A DNA stretch of 64,000 nucleotides from Gossypium raimondii (taxonomy: Eukaryota > Streptophyta > Magnoliopsida > Malvales > Malvaceae), in assembly GCF_025698545.1 (NCBI RefSeq), contig NC_068575.1, positions 47,005,980 through 47,069,979 on the forward strand, given 5' to 3'. The number at the start of each line of letters is the position of its first letter. Within the stretch, counting starts at the first letter, position 1. The notes below the pieces were generated by a model. That model was not told the origin of the DNA. It did no database searches and saw only the letters and a list, made by a program, of their open reading frames with translations. A program made the position numbers and the translations under genes. Shown one piece after another: positions 12,021 through 24,071 of the stretch.

Positions 12021-13424
12021 TAAATTATGTCAAAATTAAAGTACATAGACTAAATTCATGTTTTAGCATAGTATATGGACTAAAATTGAAATTTGATAAT
12101 TATCTTATAATGTAAAAAAGTAAGGCAAATCCAAAAGATGTGTCCTTTGTAAGACCCTTAGAGCATTGAATTATATATAACCACATAACATTTTATCTAA
12201 AAGTTTACGATATTAACTATTTGGACTAATTAATAACATTATAAAAATATATATGGACCAAATTATGATAGAAATTAAAGTACAAAGAATATAAATCTCA
12301 AATTTAAGCATAATAGAGAAACTAAATTGAAATTTAATATTTTTCTATAATGTAAAGAAAAAAATCATATACATTCTAAGCAAAACATGAAGAATGCCTG
12401 GACATCTTTTTTTATAGCAATTGGGGGTGAGGAATGGGGTGATAATGTTTAAACCTGTGTTAAATTGGTGTTTGATAAGAGTTTTAAGAACAACTCCATA
12501 CAAATCAAGACAAGACAAATAACGTTATATCTTAAGTTGTTTCAATTTATAATTTCATTGTAAGTAGACCATATTGATATTTAAGAAGTATTAATATAAT
12601 TTTATTGTTAAATTATATTTACATTTCACCCTTCGAATCGAATCCTAGATCTATCCTAAAGCATGTCAAGTTTTAATGAATTAAAATGTTACCTATTTGT
12701 TTTATATAAAACTTCCGACCATTAAATATATATTAATAAAGATGATTTTTGGACTGATTCAAAAATTACATGCACAACAAGTACAAATATATTAATAAAT
12801 TTAATAGTTTAATTGTTAAAATATTAATAGTACAAAAGTATGTAAAACTAATCCAATGAAAGTGGATCTCTCCTGTCTCTCATACATAAATATGCAAATA
12901 AATATCATATTGGAATATCATAATCATTATCTGCATAATTAAAACCATTACAAATAGCATTATTTGAATGTGTGGCGATATTTGAATCAAAATCAAATCA
13001 AAATTTAGCATATGATATCCGAAAAATTTTATCCGAATTTACTCAAATACTAAATCTAAGTAACATTATCTAAAAAAAAAAAATTGAATTGAATAGTGTC
13101 GAATATCTAATAATAGGAAAAAAATTTCTTTTAATTTCTTTTTCTCTTGGTTAAAATGGGTCATTTCTCAAGTAATTACACTTGCCTATCTAGACATGTG
13201 TTCTTTTTTAACCTTAATTTCAGGTAAACAGTTAGGAGGTTGCACACATTTCACAGGTGATCCGTTCTTAATGCCTAACTCCCTGTTTCAATGGACAGCC
13301 TCAATTCTTACTGCAATATGTCCTTAAAATCCACAACTTAGTTGCCCTCTCAATCTCATTCAGAAACATCAACCAATCACAAAAGCAACTTTCACCGAAC
13401 ACATTACAACAGTAAAAAAAAGAC
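12021..13424. other. AT-rich intergenic DNA and polcalcin upstream region
   Basis: No gene seen. Two diverged copies of a phrase containing ACTAAAATTGAAATTTGATAAT...TATAATGTAAA occur at about 12030-12115 and 12285-12362, of unknown class. The last ~250 bases before 13425 are the polcalcin promoter and leader; I see no convincing TATA box there. Confidence 0.4.
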
Positions 13425-13673
13425 ATGGATGATCAAGAGAAAGCTGATCTAGAACGCATTTTTAAGCGATTCGATGCCAATGGGGACGGCAAGATCTCAT
13501 CAGCGGAGCTTGGGGATGCCTTGAAGACGCTCGGATCGGTCACGCCGGAAGAAGTTTCGAGGATGATGAGCGAGATCGACACCGACGGAGATGGCTTTAT
13601 TTCCTATGACGAGTACATTGCATTCGCATCTGCCAACCGTGGCCTAATGAAAGATGTTGCTAAAATATTTTAA
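13425..13673 (+). CDS. polcalcin (two EF-hand calcium-binding protein)
   Basis: Intronless 82-residue gene with the exact size and layout of polcalcins, the small pollen calcium-binding proteins also known as minor pollen allergens. EF-hand loop 1 is at residues 17-28 (DANGDGKISSAE) and loop 2 at 52-63 (DTDGDGFISYDE). The linker ALKTLGSVTPEEV and the C-terminus ending KDVAKIF are characteristic of the family. The ATG at 13425 is the only start that gives the family N-terminus (MDDQEKADLERIFKRF). The expected site is the cytosol of pollen grains and tubes, probably as a calcium buffer or sensor; that role is inferred from the family. No transit peptide or membrane segment is present. It is complete, not a truncated calmodulin. 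Confidence 0.92.
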   Translation: MDDQEKADLERIFKRFDANGDGKISSAELGDALKTLGSVTPEEVSRMMSEIDTDGDGFISYDEYIAFASANRGLMKDVAKIF

Positions 13674-14439
13674 TTTTTTTATTATAAATCATTTGCAAAT
13701 GATTCACTAATTAGTGAAATTTCAATTTTTTTTACTCGAGAAGTTGTGGGTAGTTAAACTGTAACCTCATGTATTTGATTGCTTTCGGTCTCTTGGTTCT
13801 TGCTTCTCAAGTGTAAGATCTTTTGTTTTCCCTTTTTTGGTGTGTTTGCTTACTTGGGCAAGCTTATCTAATGAATGAGCTGCAGTGTCGTAAATTCTTT
13901 TTTTCTTCTTCTTTTTAAAAGATAATACAACTAAACCCCATCATTTGTTGATTATGGATGTAGTCGTGTATATATATAAATTATTTTTATATTATATTAA
14001 TTTTTACGAAGTTGAATAAAACATATCTTATAAAAAGTAAATATATCTAGAAGCATAGTTAAAAGGTTATAAACTCTTATGAAAGTGTTAAAATTTCTAA
14101 TTAAAATAAATAAAATTAATTTTTTAAAAGTATTTTGATAATTTTTGGGTCAATAATAAAATATGGGTTTGATCAAAATTGACTCTGAAATCTTCAATTA
14201 AAAACTTTGAATCCTTAAACTCTATTTTTCTTTAAAAAAGGGTCAATCATTGTAACCCACCATAATATTTTTTGACAGAAAATTAATTATTAGTGCTTAG
14301 CCGTTTAGATGATGTGGTTATTCATGGGAGAGGTTTGAAGGGGATTGGAACTCCAACTTCACCTTATCTTTTAAGTCCTAATCTTTCAAATCACGTTTTT
14401 CTTCAAAATTGACTCAAACAAAATGATTATTTATGAAAT
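13674..14439. other. polcalcin 3' flank and AT-rich DNA
   Basis: The first ~200 bases are probably the 3' UTR. Beyond that there are T-rich and A-rich tracts with no coding signal. Confidence 0.45.
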
Positions 14440-15500
14440 TAATTTAGCTGTAAAATTTTATACAAAAATGATTTATTTTTTATAATATATTTAAGTATCG
14501 GTCATCTCACAATTGACACCAACTCCAATCATTGTCCATTCATTTATTGGTTCCTTAAAATATTAATTTTTAAGTATTGGCACTGAATCGTCAGCACCGG
14601 TATGTATTTTTCTCATACATTTTAAAAAATACTCATATTTTGGGATTAAAAAAAAGTTTTTAATAGGTGTTGGTGTTCTCGTTGTCAGCATCGATGTTAG
14701 GTTTTTTTTTGTGCCGAAGAACTATTTTCGATGTCATCTTCCCACAATGACGAGCTATTTTTGCACTAATCTTTCATTTCATTTCTTCTAGCATTACAAT
14801 CTTATTGAATCTCATCCCTACTTTTGGGCGAGCTTGAAATGCACATCTTTCTTCTGTATTTTGTAGAATTGATTCATCGAAAAGAATGTATACGAACAAC
14901 AGTTGGTTATTCGTCTTCAGTAAAATTTGTTTTTTCTTCATCTAAACACAGATCCTTCTTTCTTTCTTTTTTTCCTTTCTCCCTTAAATAGTTAAAGCAA
15001 CCAAAACTGAATCATATATAGCCTGGTGGTGCCGGCAACGAGAACACCAACACAAAAAAAATTCACACTAAAAACACTACTATTGGCAACAAGAAAGCCG
15101 ACACCAAAAAAAATTTCAATAAAAAAACTGGTGCTGGATTCGGGAAAACCAGCACCAAAGAAAAAATATTATTTAATATATTCGAGCACCGATGTCGGCA
15201 ACAGGAAGGCTAACACAACAAAATTAAAATTTTGAACCAATGATGGCGTTCATTAAAAAAATAAAATTTTTCTTTTTCTAAATCTCGAAAGACGGATTTT
15301 TTTTTAAATGTATGAGGGAAAATACATACCAGTGCCGCCGATTACAATGCTGACACCAAAAAAATTAATTTTTTAAGATACTGACAAATGATTAGACAAT
15401 GATTGAGGGATGATACGGGTTGGTGCTGACGATGAGATGATCGGCACCCAAATGCACCATAAAAAATGAGTTATTTTAGTACAAAATTTTACACTTAAAT
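14440..15500. mobile_element. foldback element with GGTGCCG-type internal repeats
   Basis: The left part (about 14450-14640) and the right part (about 15310-15495) are inverted copies of each other. For example, GTAAAATTTTATACAAAAAT on the left matches the reverse complement of the sequence ending near 15492, and GGTATGTATTTTTCTCATAC matches the complement of about 15319-15338. Between the arms at 15028-15230 are four ~50-60-bp units around GGCAACRAGAAXXCCRACAC. No transposase is visible. The arms are diverged, so the element is old, and its class is uncertain. Confidence 0.55.
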
Positions 15501-15559
15501 AATTTTGACGATGTTCAGGTTCTCATACCTATCATTGATCAAGAAGTGAATCTAGAACC

Positions 15560-17007
15560 TCAATAAGACAATGTTGAACAACTTCTTATTTAAAATGAGG
15601 TAATTGTTCCGGAAAAATAAACTCAACAACCTCAAGAACGAATGTCATTAAAAAAAGGTCCACTAGAGAAAGGATTATAATAGCTTTAGTGGAATATTTT
15701 GACCTTAAGTTGTATCAGATGAATTATTAAGTTAATGGTTTCTCAATGGTAACATTGTTCATACATTTATATGGTGCAACTAGAAAACTTTGTGTCTAAT
15801 GATGCAAAGTTAATGATTTGTGAATTAAAGAACTTCATCTATGGGCTTAAGCAGACTATTCGTTAATAGTATTACAAATTTTACCAAATGATTATCTCAT
15901 TCAGTTTAGAGATGAATTTGGTCGATAATTGTATACCACAAGTTCAGTGAGAGTAAGGTTCTATATTTGGTTTTTTATGCTAATGACATACTATTTTTCA
16001 ATAATAAGTTAAGTCTCGACCAATACCCCAAGAATGATTTTAAGATTAAAGAAATGCATAAGATTCCATACATCTTAAGAGTGGGAGTCTAATGTATGCT
16101 TAAGTATGTATGCGTTCGGACATTGCGTACATTGTTGGAATGTTAGGCAGATATTTAAGCAACCCTGGTATCAACCATTGGTTAGCAGACAAAAGGGTTA
16201 TGAGGTATCTTCAAAGAATAAAAGATTACATGCTCACATATCGAAGGTCTGATAAGTTAGAGATCATCAAGTATATAGACTCCGATTTGGATGGAATATT
16301 GATGCAAAATTTTGTCACTAGAGTGCAAATTGTGACAATAATTGGTAGTCATTTATTCCAATAACAACAGGAGCACATTAAAGTCAAAGCGCATAGATTT
16401 AAAGTTCTTTGTTGTTAAAGTAAAAGTTCAGAGTGTTAGGTGTTTATAAAGCATATTGGGACAAACTCCATAATTGCGAATCCACTTACTAAGGGATTAC
16501 ACCCAAGGTTTTTCATGAGCACATTGCTCATATGAGTGTAATATCATTTAAGGATATTTGGTTTTAGTGGGAGTTTGTACTTTTAAATGTTTTTATGTTA
16601 TAGAGACGTTTTCAATTATTTCAGTTTACAAATATTAAGTTTATTTTCTGCAGAAATAAAGTTTATTTGGTTTATTCACACTCTGGTTTTGGTAATGTTT
16701 GATCTCACTAAGGTTTAAGGAGGACCAATTAGAAATAGACATGTTTAGATCATATTGCATATAATTTCCATACTACACATCCATACTTGATCTATGTCAT
16801 TTGGTTGTGTTAATGTACATGATCAAGGATGGATTTAGTTATGATATATGTAACGAAAGTCGTCTTGGTTCTATCTTAACATAATTAATGGACGAGATTG
16901 TTCAGAATACTTTTTGTATATGATAATAAAATTTTGAGCTCATAAGGTTATATAATGATATGTAATTATAGAGTAATTAGTATATATATGTGGTCCAAGT
17001 GGGAGAT
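15560..17007 (+). pseudogene. Ty1/copia pol remnant (reverse transcriptase, RNase H)
   Basis: Plus-strand fragments in order match copia reverse transcriptase and RNase H. There is NFIYGLKQ (about 15828-15851, usually SIYGLKQ), then a degraded FLVFYANDILFF (the YVDDIL catalytic block). Next comes MRSDIAYIVGMLGRYLSNPG (from 16110), HWLADKRVMRYLQRIKDYML, and finally the C-terminal SKHIDLKF and PLTKGL blocks (16380-16500). Several stops and frame changes separate them, so it cannot be expressed as one protein. A purine-rich tract CCAAGTGGGAGAT ends at 17007, next to the LTR. The 5' half of the element (gag, protease, integrase) is absent. Confidence 0.8.
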
Positions 17008-17509
17008 TGTTGGAAAATATGCACATCACATATATAATAAGGGTAATTACATGTTATTATTTACTATCATAATAGGTTAGCCCAAATTAAAAGTGATCTA
17101 ATTTGGTTATGGTTTATTGGGTTTTAATTATTAAATAAAGTATAGGTCAAATATATGTATATACTCTAGTAACTAATTTCTAATTGATTAAGGCCTAATT
17201 AGAAATTAGGGCCAATTAGAAATTAGGGGTAATATGTCAAAGTTATATATATTAGGGTTATGGTCCCTAAATTACACACAAGATAATTTTTCTAATATCC
17301 CATTTTTAGAAAAAAGAGTCATCTTCTCTAGATTACTTGTGTGCTAATTTGGAAGATCAAAACCCCAAGATCCGGAGATTTCAAGAAATCGATGAATTCA
17401 GGTAAACTTTCACATCTAGTTTTGTTCTTGTTTTGTTCTTGATGATTTGACATGACAAATCTTGTTTACAGTTCTAATTTTATATTAGATATTATTTACA
17501 GTTCTAACA
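17008..17509 (+). mobile_element. 3' LTR of the copia element
   Basis: Starts TGTTGGAA directly after the polypurine tract and ends TTCTAACA, giving an 8-bp terminal inverted repeat with one mismatch. Length is 502 bp, typical for copia LTRs. No 5' LTR copy was found upstream, in line with a truncated element. Confidence 0.7.
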
Positions 17510-18151
17510 CAATTTGGTGCTCAAACTAAGCAACATCATATGGTCTAATAAATATTTGACATTTGTGTTCTATTTTAAAAAAGCATAGGCACTTAATTGG
17601 GGCAAAAGAAAACGTATGCACCAAATTGAATATTAAAGTTAAACTTAGGTACTTCTATGATACAAAAAAACTCAAATATTAATTTGAAAAAACCTCATGT
17701 ACTAATATAGAATATTGAAGCCAAACTCAGATACCAAATTGAAACAAAAGAAAATTTAAATACCAAATTAAACGTTTAAATCGAATATAGAAACCAAATA
17801 GCATATTAACTAAAAACCAAAGAAAGAATTTTGTAGGAGTGAAAAACATCACATGACAAAATGGCATTAATTAAGCTTTGCCCCCACAACATTCTTTGCT
17901 TTTAATAGGAAACACTTATTTTTAAACAGTATCGATAATCTTGAACAATATTACGGGTTTATTTACATTATATAGGGTTTTTTACGTTAATAACATAAAA
18001 ATTAGTTATGAAAATAGAGTGCCTTCTAAATTATTTATGAGAATGAACTGTTTTAATCATTATTTTTCAATGTTGTTATGTTGTCAGACGGTATACCCTC
18101 AAAGGTGCACAAATGATCAATACATAATTGCAGCTGAAAAAAAAATTTAAC
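17510..18151. other. AT-rich intergenic DNA
   Basis: No gene seen. The segment 17520-17830 repeats phrases such as ACCAAATTGAA / ACCAAATTAAA, probably old repeat debris. Confidence 0.4.
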
Positions 18152-18231
18152 TGATGTTGCCACCCTATATGGCGACATCGGAATTTGTTGGTATAAAGTT
18201 ATTTGTTTCATCGTATAGGGTGGCAACACCA
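18152..18231. repeat. short inverted repeat, GTTGCCACCCTATA
   Basis: The arm at 18152-18170 (TGATGTTGCCACCCTATAT) pairs with 18213-18231 at 17 of 19 positions, with a 42-base loop. The relatively GC-rich arms stand out in AT-rich DNA. It may be a MITE remnant or part of a larger repeat. Confidence 0.6.
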
Positions 18232-18639
18232 CTTTCTGCCACTTTCACACTTGCTTAGGTAACAAATTGAGAGAGTAGAAAATTGAGTCGTTATAGTTAA
18301 ATGGGACGAATTTTAAGTTCTAAATAGTTACAAAAGTTTCAAACTTGTGTCCCTACAGCTATTAGAAATCAAGATTGAAGATCAATAATAATTTATTTTA
18401 ACTTCAGAAATCAAGTTTGAGTTGATAAGGTTAGTTTGTAAATTTTTTATGTCATTTCATTTAATTGTACTATTAAGTATAATTATGTGACTATATAGTG
18501 ATAATAATTTCTAGTATGGCATGCAAATTATTTTGTTTGATACATAGTTTTTTTTTGTTTTAATATGGTATAAATTATCTTAATAGCAACCAATATATAT
18601 ATTATTTTTAATTTATTTTAAAATTTTAGTATAGAAGAT

Positions 18640-19740
18640 GAATAACAAATTTTTCGTATACGTCCATTTTGACGACATGTATATAAGTGTCTTGATTTGT
18701 ATAAGAATTTGGCATGTAGCTTAAAGTTTGAAATGTTTGGCAGTTGGTTGAAATGGAAATGATTGAATGTCATATTCAAGGTAAGTATAAAGGAATGCTA
18801 AGGCATGAAAGTGATATTGATCGATTAGATTTGAGATTGAAGCATGACCTTGAAAATGTTAATTGCTTTGTTAAATTGGTATGATTTAGTAAATAACTGA
18901 GTTACTTTTGTGGCAATTGAATTGGTACAATTGGTGATGAATATAACATTGATAGGTTGGTATTTGATTGGTTTGAATGTCATTTTAGCAAATTGAAAAT
19001 ATTTGAACACACGTTGATTTGATCTTGTTCTTGTGTTGGTTAAGATATATGAGCATGAAATGTTAAGCTATATGTATGGCACTTGAATGGCATATTTGGG
19101 GTATGAACTAACATGGTTTAGTTTATGGTTTGAATGGTTTATGAATGGTCGAATAGGTTGAAATTAAATAAGTTGTATTGATGTGTTTGATGCCAAATTG
19201 ACGTCATATTGTATTGTTGAAATTGGATTGGTTATATGGATTGTTCTAGCATGTGGATGAGATGTTTGGTGCAGGTAAAGTTATGCCTTGTGCGCAAAAT
19301 AGGTATGATTGAGTGAAAGCTCAAAATAAGTACCAAATGACCTAAAGTGTACCAAAAACATAGTCCACGTCGCGATGTTGGGCGATGGTGGTCACGATGA
19401 CTCTAGACTTCAAGCCATGACATGACGAAGAACTACCGTCATCACAACGACACCAAGCCAGTATGTCACGTCACAATGAGGAACTCTTTGACATCGCGAT
19501 GTTGACTCAAAGTTTTGAAACTTTACAATTTAGTTTTATTTTATTCTCGGGTCGACAAATGAGCTTTCGTAAGCTCAAATAAGCTCGAATTTGATTATGT
19601 ATCATATTGTAAATGTGTTTATGACATGTTTATATGTTTGAATGATCATGTTACTGTATAATTGATTGTAGTTGCTCCGACAACAAATGTGGCATCCTGT
19701 TGCTCAAACTCAATGATCAGGTCGGGTAAAGGGTGTTACA
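18640..19740 (+). mobile_element. partial gypsy LTR, 3' part
   Basis: Ends at 19740 with GGTCGGGTAAAGGGTGTTACA-like sequence, the usual end of a large gypsy LTR. It has a leader-type donor AAGGTAAGT at 18778-18786. I could not find its TGTAACA start, so the left boundary is approximate and the copy is truncated. A locally GC-richer block at 19360-19500 repeats GTCGCGATG / CATCGCGATG words. Confidence 0.45.
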
Positions 19741-21636
19741 CATTAGCACATTTAATAATTAATCAGAGAAATATCCAATTTCAAAATTTCAAAGTTCATT
19801 AAGACACCTCATAGCCTAAATACACATACAAGTACTTTGAGTGCCTCTTATATATTCACATTTCTCATAAATGCACTTTAAGTGCTTCCACATGCATGTT
19901 CAAATCCATATTCGAATTTAGGTATTATGATATGTTCATTTGCTTATTAACATCATACTCTTACCAAACTTAAGAGGGTCATTATGACCTCAAACATATT
20001 CTCAAAGCCAAAACTTCACTTACATGTACATATTATCACATACCAATTTTTCTTATTAAAGAAAAAAAAGCCTATAATGGCATATTAATCTAAATTTTTA
20101 CCAAAGTGAAATGTTAACAAATTTTCCTTGTTAATTATACATTTCACAATTAATCACTTATTTTCAACACTTTAACACATAGAAACTTGAATACATTCCT
20201 TTACACACTCATTTTCATATTTATTCACATATTATAAAATATGTTCATTAATTGTTCTCGACAACCAATTTATAGAGTACATTAACATTTGATAGTTGAC
20301 TTTATAGTCAAAGTTTACCCAATCACTTATTTCCACATCTTTAAGCCATAAAATTTCCTGCATTATCATATTGTAATCATTTATATATATAATCAATTTC
20401 ACATTCTTATCACACAATTTTACCAATCTCTTAAACATATTATCATTGGAGAAGCATAAGTATCCAAGGGTACTTACCTCTTGGATGCCTAAATACTCAA
20501 AACCAAGCTTCCAAGTACTTGTTTCCATCCTCAAAATAGCTTGGAAACCCCTTTCTCATCATTTCTTCATATTCTTATACACAAGAACATAACAAAATAT
20601 TAACATCTAAACTTTCCAAGCCTCATAACAACTTATAACAAATTAATTCAAGTTAGGAAAGTTGGAAAACACCATTACTAACATTTATGATGATTTTCCT
20701 CTCTAGCTTCAACTCTCCTCTATAAAACCATCAAACCTAGGCTAAAAATTCAATGATTAATGATGGTAATGATTTTAGGAGGTGATTTCTCAAGTGATTT
20801 TAACAAAATCTCAAAATTTGGAGGTTGAATTATGGAAAACTCCTAAGAGAAGACAAAAAAATGAAGAAGAAAGGGAAGAACCTCCATGGGAGAGAAGCAA
20901 GTGGGCAAAAGCATGGAGAGAATTGATAGAGGCTTCTCTCTTCCCTTTTCTTCTTTTAAAAACACCTAAGTGTCAAATGCCCAAATTCACCCATGCAAGT
21001 CCAAGATTTTTTTTTAAAAAAATGCTACTCACTATTCCAACACATAATCCAAATGGTCCAATTAAATTTTATATATCGAATATGTTGTCCAAATAATACT
21101 TTCATTATAAAATTATCGAGAAAAGACCAAATGTGGGGTCAAATTGCCTTTTTGCCTATTTTATGCCTTTAAGTGCAATTTCTTCACAACAAGATATACT
21201 TATTCAATACAAATCTCAAAATTCACATATAACCTTTAATGTAAATCCATTAATGGTGAAAATTTCACTTTTACCGTCTCCTTAAAAAAAAATTTATAAT
21301 TTATTCCCTATACTTTCAAATCTTTTCTAGTTTGGTCCCAAAAGTAATTTTCATCACACCATATTCCAACTTATGCTTATGCTAATTAATCTATAATAAC
21401 TTGCATTTCTCATTTTTATCAAATTGCACTTTAGTCTTTAAACCTTTCAAATTTTGTGATTTAGTCCTTTTGTCACTTTTTCAATTCTAATTTTTTCATT
21501 AATTCTCTTATCAAAAGTCACTTTATTTTCATAATAATTATTTTATCTGACAATTTTTTTTTATTTTCTCGAAAATTCACTATATCTATTATCGAAATAG
21601 TGTCACGCGTCTAACTAAAAATTTTAGGATGTTACA
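19741..21636 (-). mobile_element. partial gypsy LTR in the opposite orientation
   Basis: On the minus strand it begins at 21636 with TGTAACATCC followed by TTAGTTAGACGCGTGACAC, an LTR-like start. It carries a leader-type splice donor (GAGGTAAGT) at 20472-20480. The other end meets the plus-strand LTR at 19740 without a recognisable terminus, so it is truncated there or that LTR inserted into it. There is no coding content; the open frame at 20782-21096 lies antisense inside it. Confidence 0.45.
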
Positions 21637-23410
21637 CCTAACTTTTTTGTCATCGTGAGTGGTATGGTAAATTGGGAGAGTTCTTGATTTCAGTTTCATG
21701 AAATTTTTGAGGGGTTTTGTGTTCATTTCAAAAGAAACTATATTGGAGAAGAGAGAGAGGAGACAGAAGAGGTGTTTTGATGTGTTTCATTGTTGGAGAT
21801 GAAACGGTTGACGACAACAATGGTTGAGAAAGGAGTGGCGACTAAGGGGTTCTAAAAAAATAAAAGGAATAACAAAAGTGAAATAAGAAAAGAAAGGCGA
21901 GAGCGAAAAGTAGGGATGAACGACAATGCTTGTTGGCTAATTAGACCACCCAAATCCACTAGTAGCAACAATGAAAGTGCAGCTACTAGGATTTGTAGGG
22001 GGGAAAAGAAAAGAAGAAGAAAGAAGAGAAAGGGAGAAGAAGAGACAATAAAAAGGGTCTAGAAAAAGAAAAAAATAAAGAAAATGGAAATAAAGAGGAA
22101 ATGAAAAAAAATCATTTGTAAATTTCTTATCAGCATTTTGCTACTATTTAATGGTAGAGTGACTAGTTTGATTAATCTTTTTAATGACGGTGATCAAATT
22201 AACAAAAAGAAAATTAAAGTGACCAAAATAAAAATAACTCATATTTAAAATGATTAATGGGATAATTTACCCTAATCATAAATATAACACAATAAAGTAA
22301 TACAAAGTAATTTACCAAATTTGTTTATATCCAACCAATATACCATATTGGCAAATAGCAAACAAAAATCTCTCTGGCCCTACCAAATCTAAAAGAACCA
22401 CTCTAATTTCCCTTTAAAAAACTTTCCCTTCTGCAATGACGTAGATATTATTGGTTGTCACGCTTCCTCTAATGAATAATATTTTGATGGCCGAATTTTT
22501 CATTGATTATGAGATGTATTTCATTTTTATGGGTGAAATTTTAATTTTCGATCCTATAATAGAATTTTCGACAATATGATAAACAAGTACAATTTGACAT
22601 TTTTTATACATTATTTTAATTTTTATCGTTTTTCACTTTAATCTTTTTTTGTCCCAATCAATATTTTAAAAAAAGTTTTTTGGTGATAAAAAGAAAGTGA
22701 CCTAAAGTTAAGTGACCAAAATAAAAGTATGAATATGATGTATCCTGAATAGTTAACCACCATTAGAGATTTAACAGTTAAATGGCTAAAATGAAAGCAT
22801 CCTAAAATTGAGTAAAAAATTATAAAGATTTTATTTTAGATGACCAAATGAAAGCGCTCTAAAAATTAAGCGACCAACTAAATAGTTTACCCTTATAATT
22901 TTTTAAAATGATATTAGAAATGTATTACTTTTCTTCATATAATTAAGATAAGTGTGTATGACTTGTATAGAAAATTGGCTTAAAAATTTGAGTTTAGATA
23001 CGTTCTTACAAGAAAAGTAGTACTAACAAATATAATATTAACAATCTATTGTCTGACTATTTCACTCATTTATAAATTTAATCAAAACTTATTTGATCCC
23101 AAAATTTAAAAATAAAACCAAAATTGAATTAAACTATAATATTTATTTAGCAAATTAAGCAAAGAATAAATCAAAATGTGGTGATTCAAAATTACTACTT
23201 ATTGGCTCAAAAAAATGTCACTTATCACCCATTTTAACACATAATTAAACAAATTTCTTCATTATTTGTGTTATATAAATCGAAATTGAATTATAATATT
23301 ATTTAAAGATACCGAATTTTATATTTTAAAATTAATTTTTTTTACCGCTATCGAACTATCTCCTTCCGTACATCATTCTACCGCCTAGTTTGTCCCTTCT
23401 TTGCCTTGTC
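21637..23410. other. intergenic DNA with a purine-rich tract
   Basis: No gene seen. From about 21990 to 22110 the plus strand is almost all A and G. Later segments (22200-22900) repeat phrases like AAGTGACCAAAATAAAA, which look like old repeat debris. The final ~100 bases are the transporter promoter. Confidence 0.4.
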
Positions 23411-23418
23411 TATAAAAG
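23411..23418 (+). promoter_or_regulatory. TATA box of the AVT6-like transporter gene
   Basis: TATAAAAG at 23411 is a strong match and precedes a T-rich leader of roughly 600 bases. A CAG|GTTAGT at 23884-23892 is a possible donor for an intron in the leader, but I could not pair it confidently with an acceptor. Confidence 0.55.
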
Positions 23419-24071
23419 TAACGGCACACCAAGAATTGGGAGAGGGGGTTATACGAGTACTATTTCTTAGCTTTTTGGTTGTTGGATAACCCTCAATTCT
23501 TTGTTTCAAAGCTCTTATATTTTGATTCTCTCTTCTGGGTTTGGTCAAGATTTTAATTTTCATTTCTGGGTTAGGCTTCAATTACTGCTTTGGTTCTTAT
23601 ATTAGATTCAATTCAAGGACATACAAAATTTTGGTTTTTAAGGTTCTGTTGGTTGGAAATTTGGGTTGCTTTCTTCTCTTCGCTTTTGATATTAAAGTCT
23701 TGTCCTTTTTCTTAGTTTGTAGATCATTTGAGTTTCTGTTGTTTGCAAAACTCTCTGTTTATTAAGTTCATTCATTGATTATTTTGGTGTTGTTTTTGGA
23801 AAAGATCTACCTTTTGTTCTAGAAGATTTGGAAGATTCTCTCTTTTATCGATTTCAAAACAGTGCAAAGTTTGTATATTTTTGCAGGTTAGTACTGTTAG
23901 AATTCTTTTCTTTTTTCTTTTTGGATTATGTTAGGAAGGAATTAAGTAAAATTTTTTACTTTCTACTTAGACAGATCTCTTGAAGCGTGCTCAAGCTAGG
24001 TTTTAGCCTGTAAGGTGGTTTAAATTTTCTGTATACAGTTGAATCTTTGAGAATTTTGGGTTATTTAAAAG

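Noticed and set aside
13425..13673. Reading the two-EF-hand gene as a truncated calmodulin
   Set aside because: Length, linker and C-terminus match complete polcalcins.
20782..21096. 104-codon frame rich in Lys/Glu
   Set aside because: Lies antisense inside a gypsy LTR and is low-complexity purine-rich translation.
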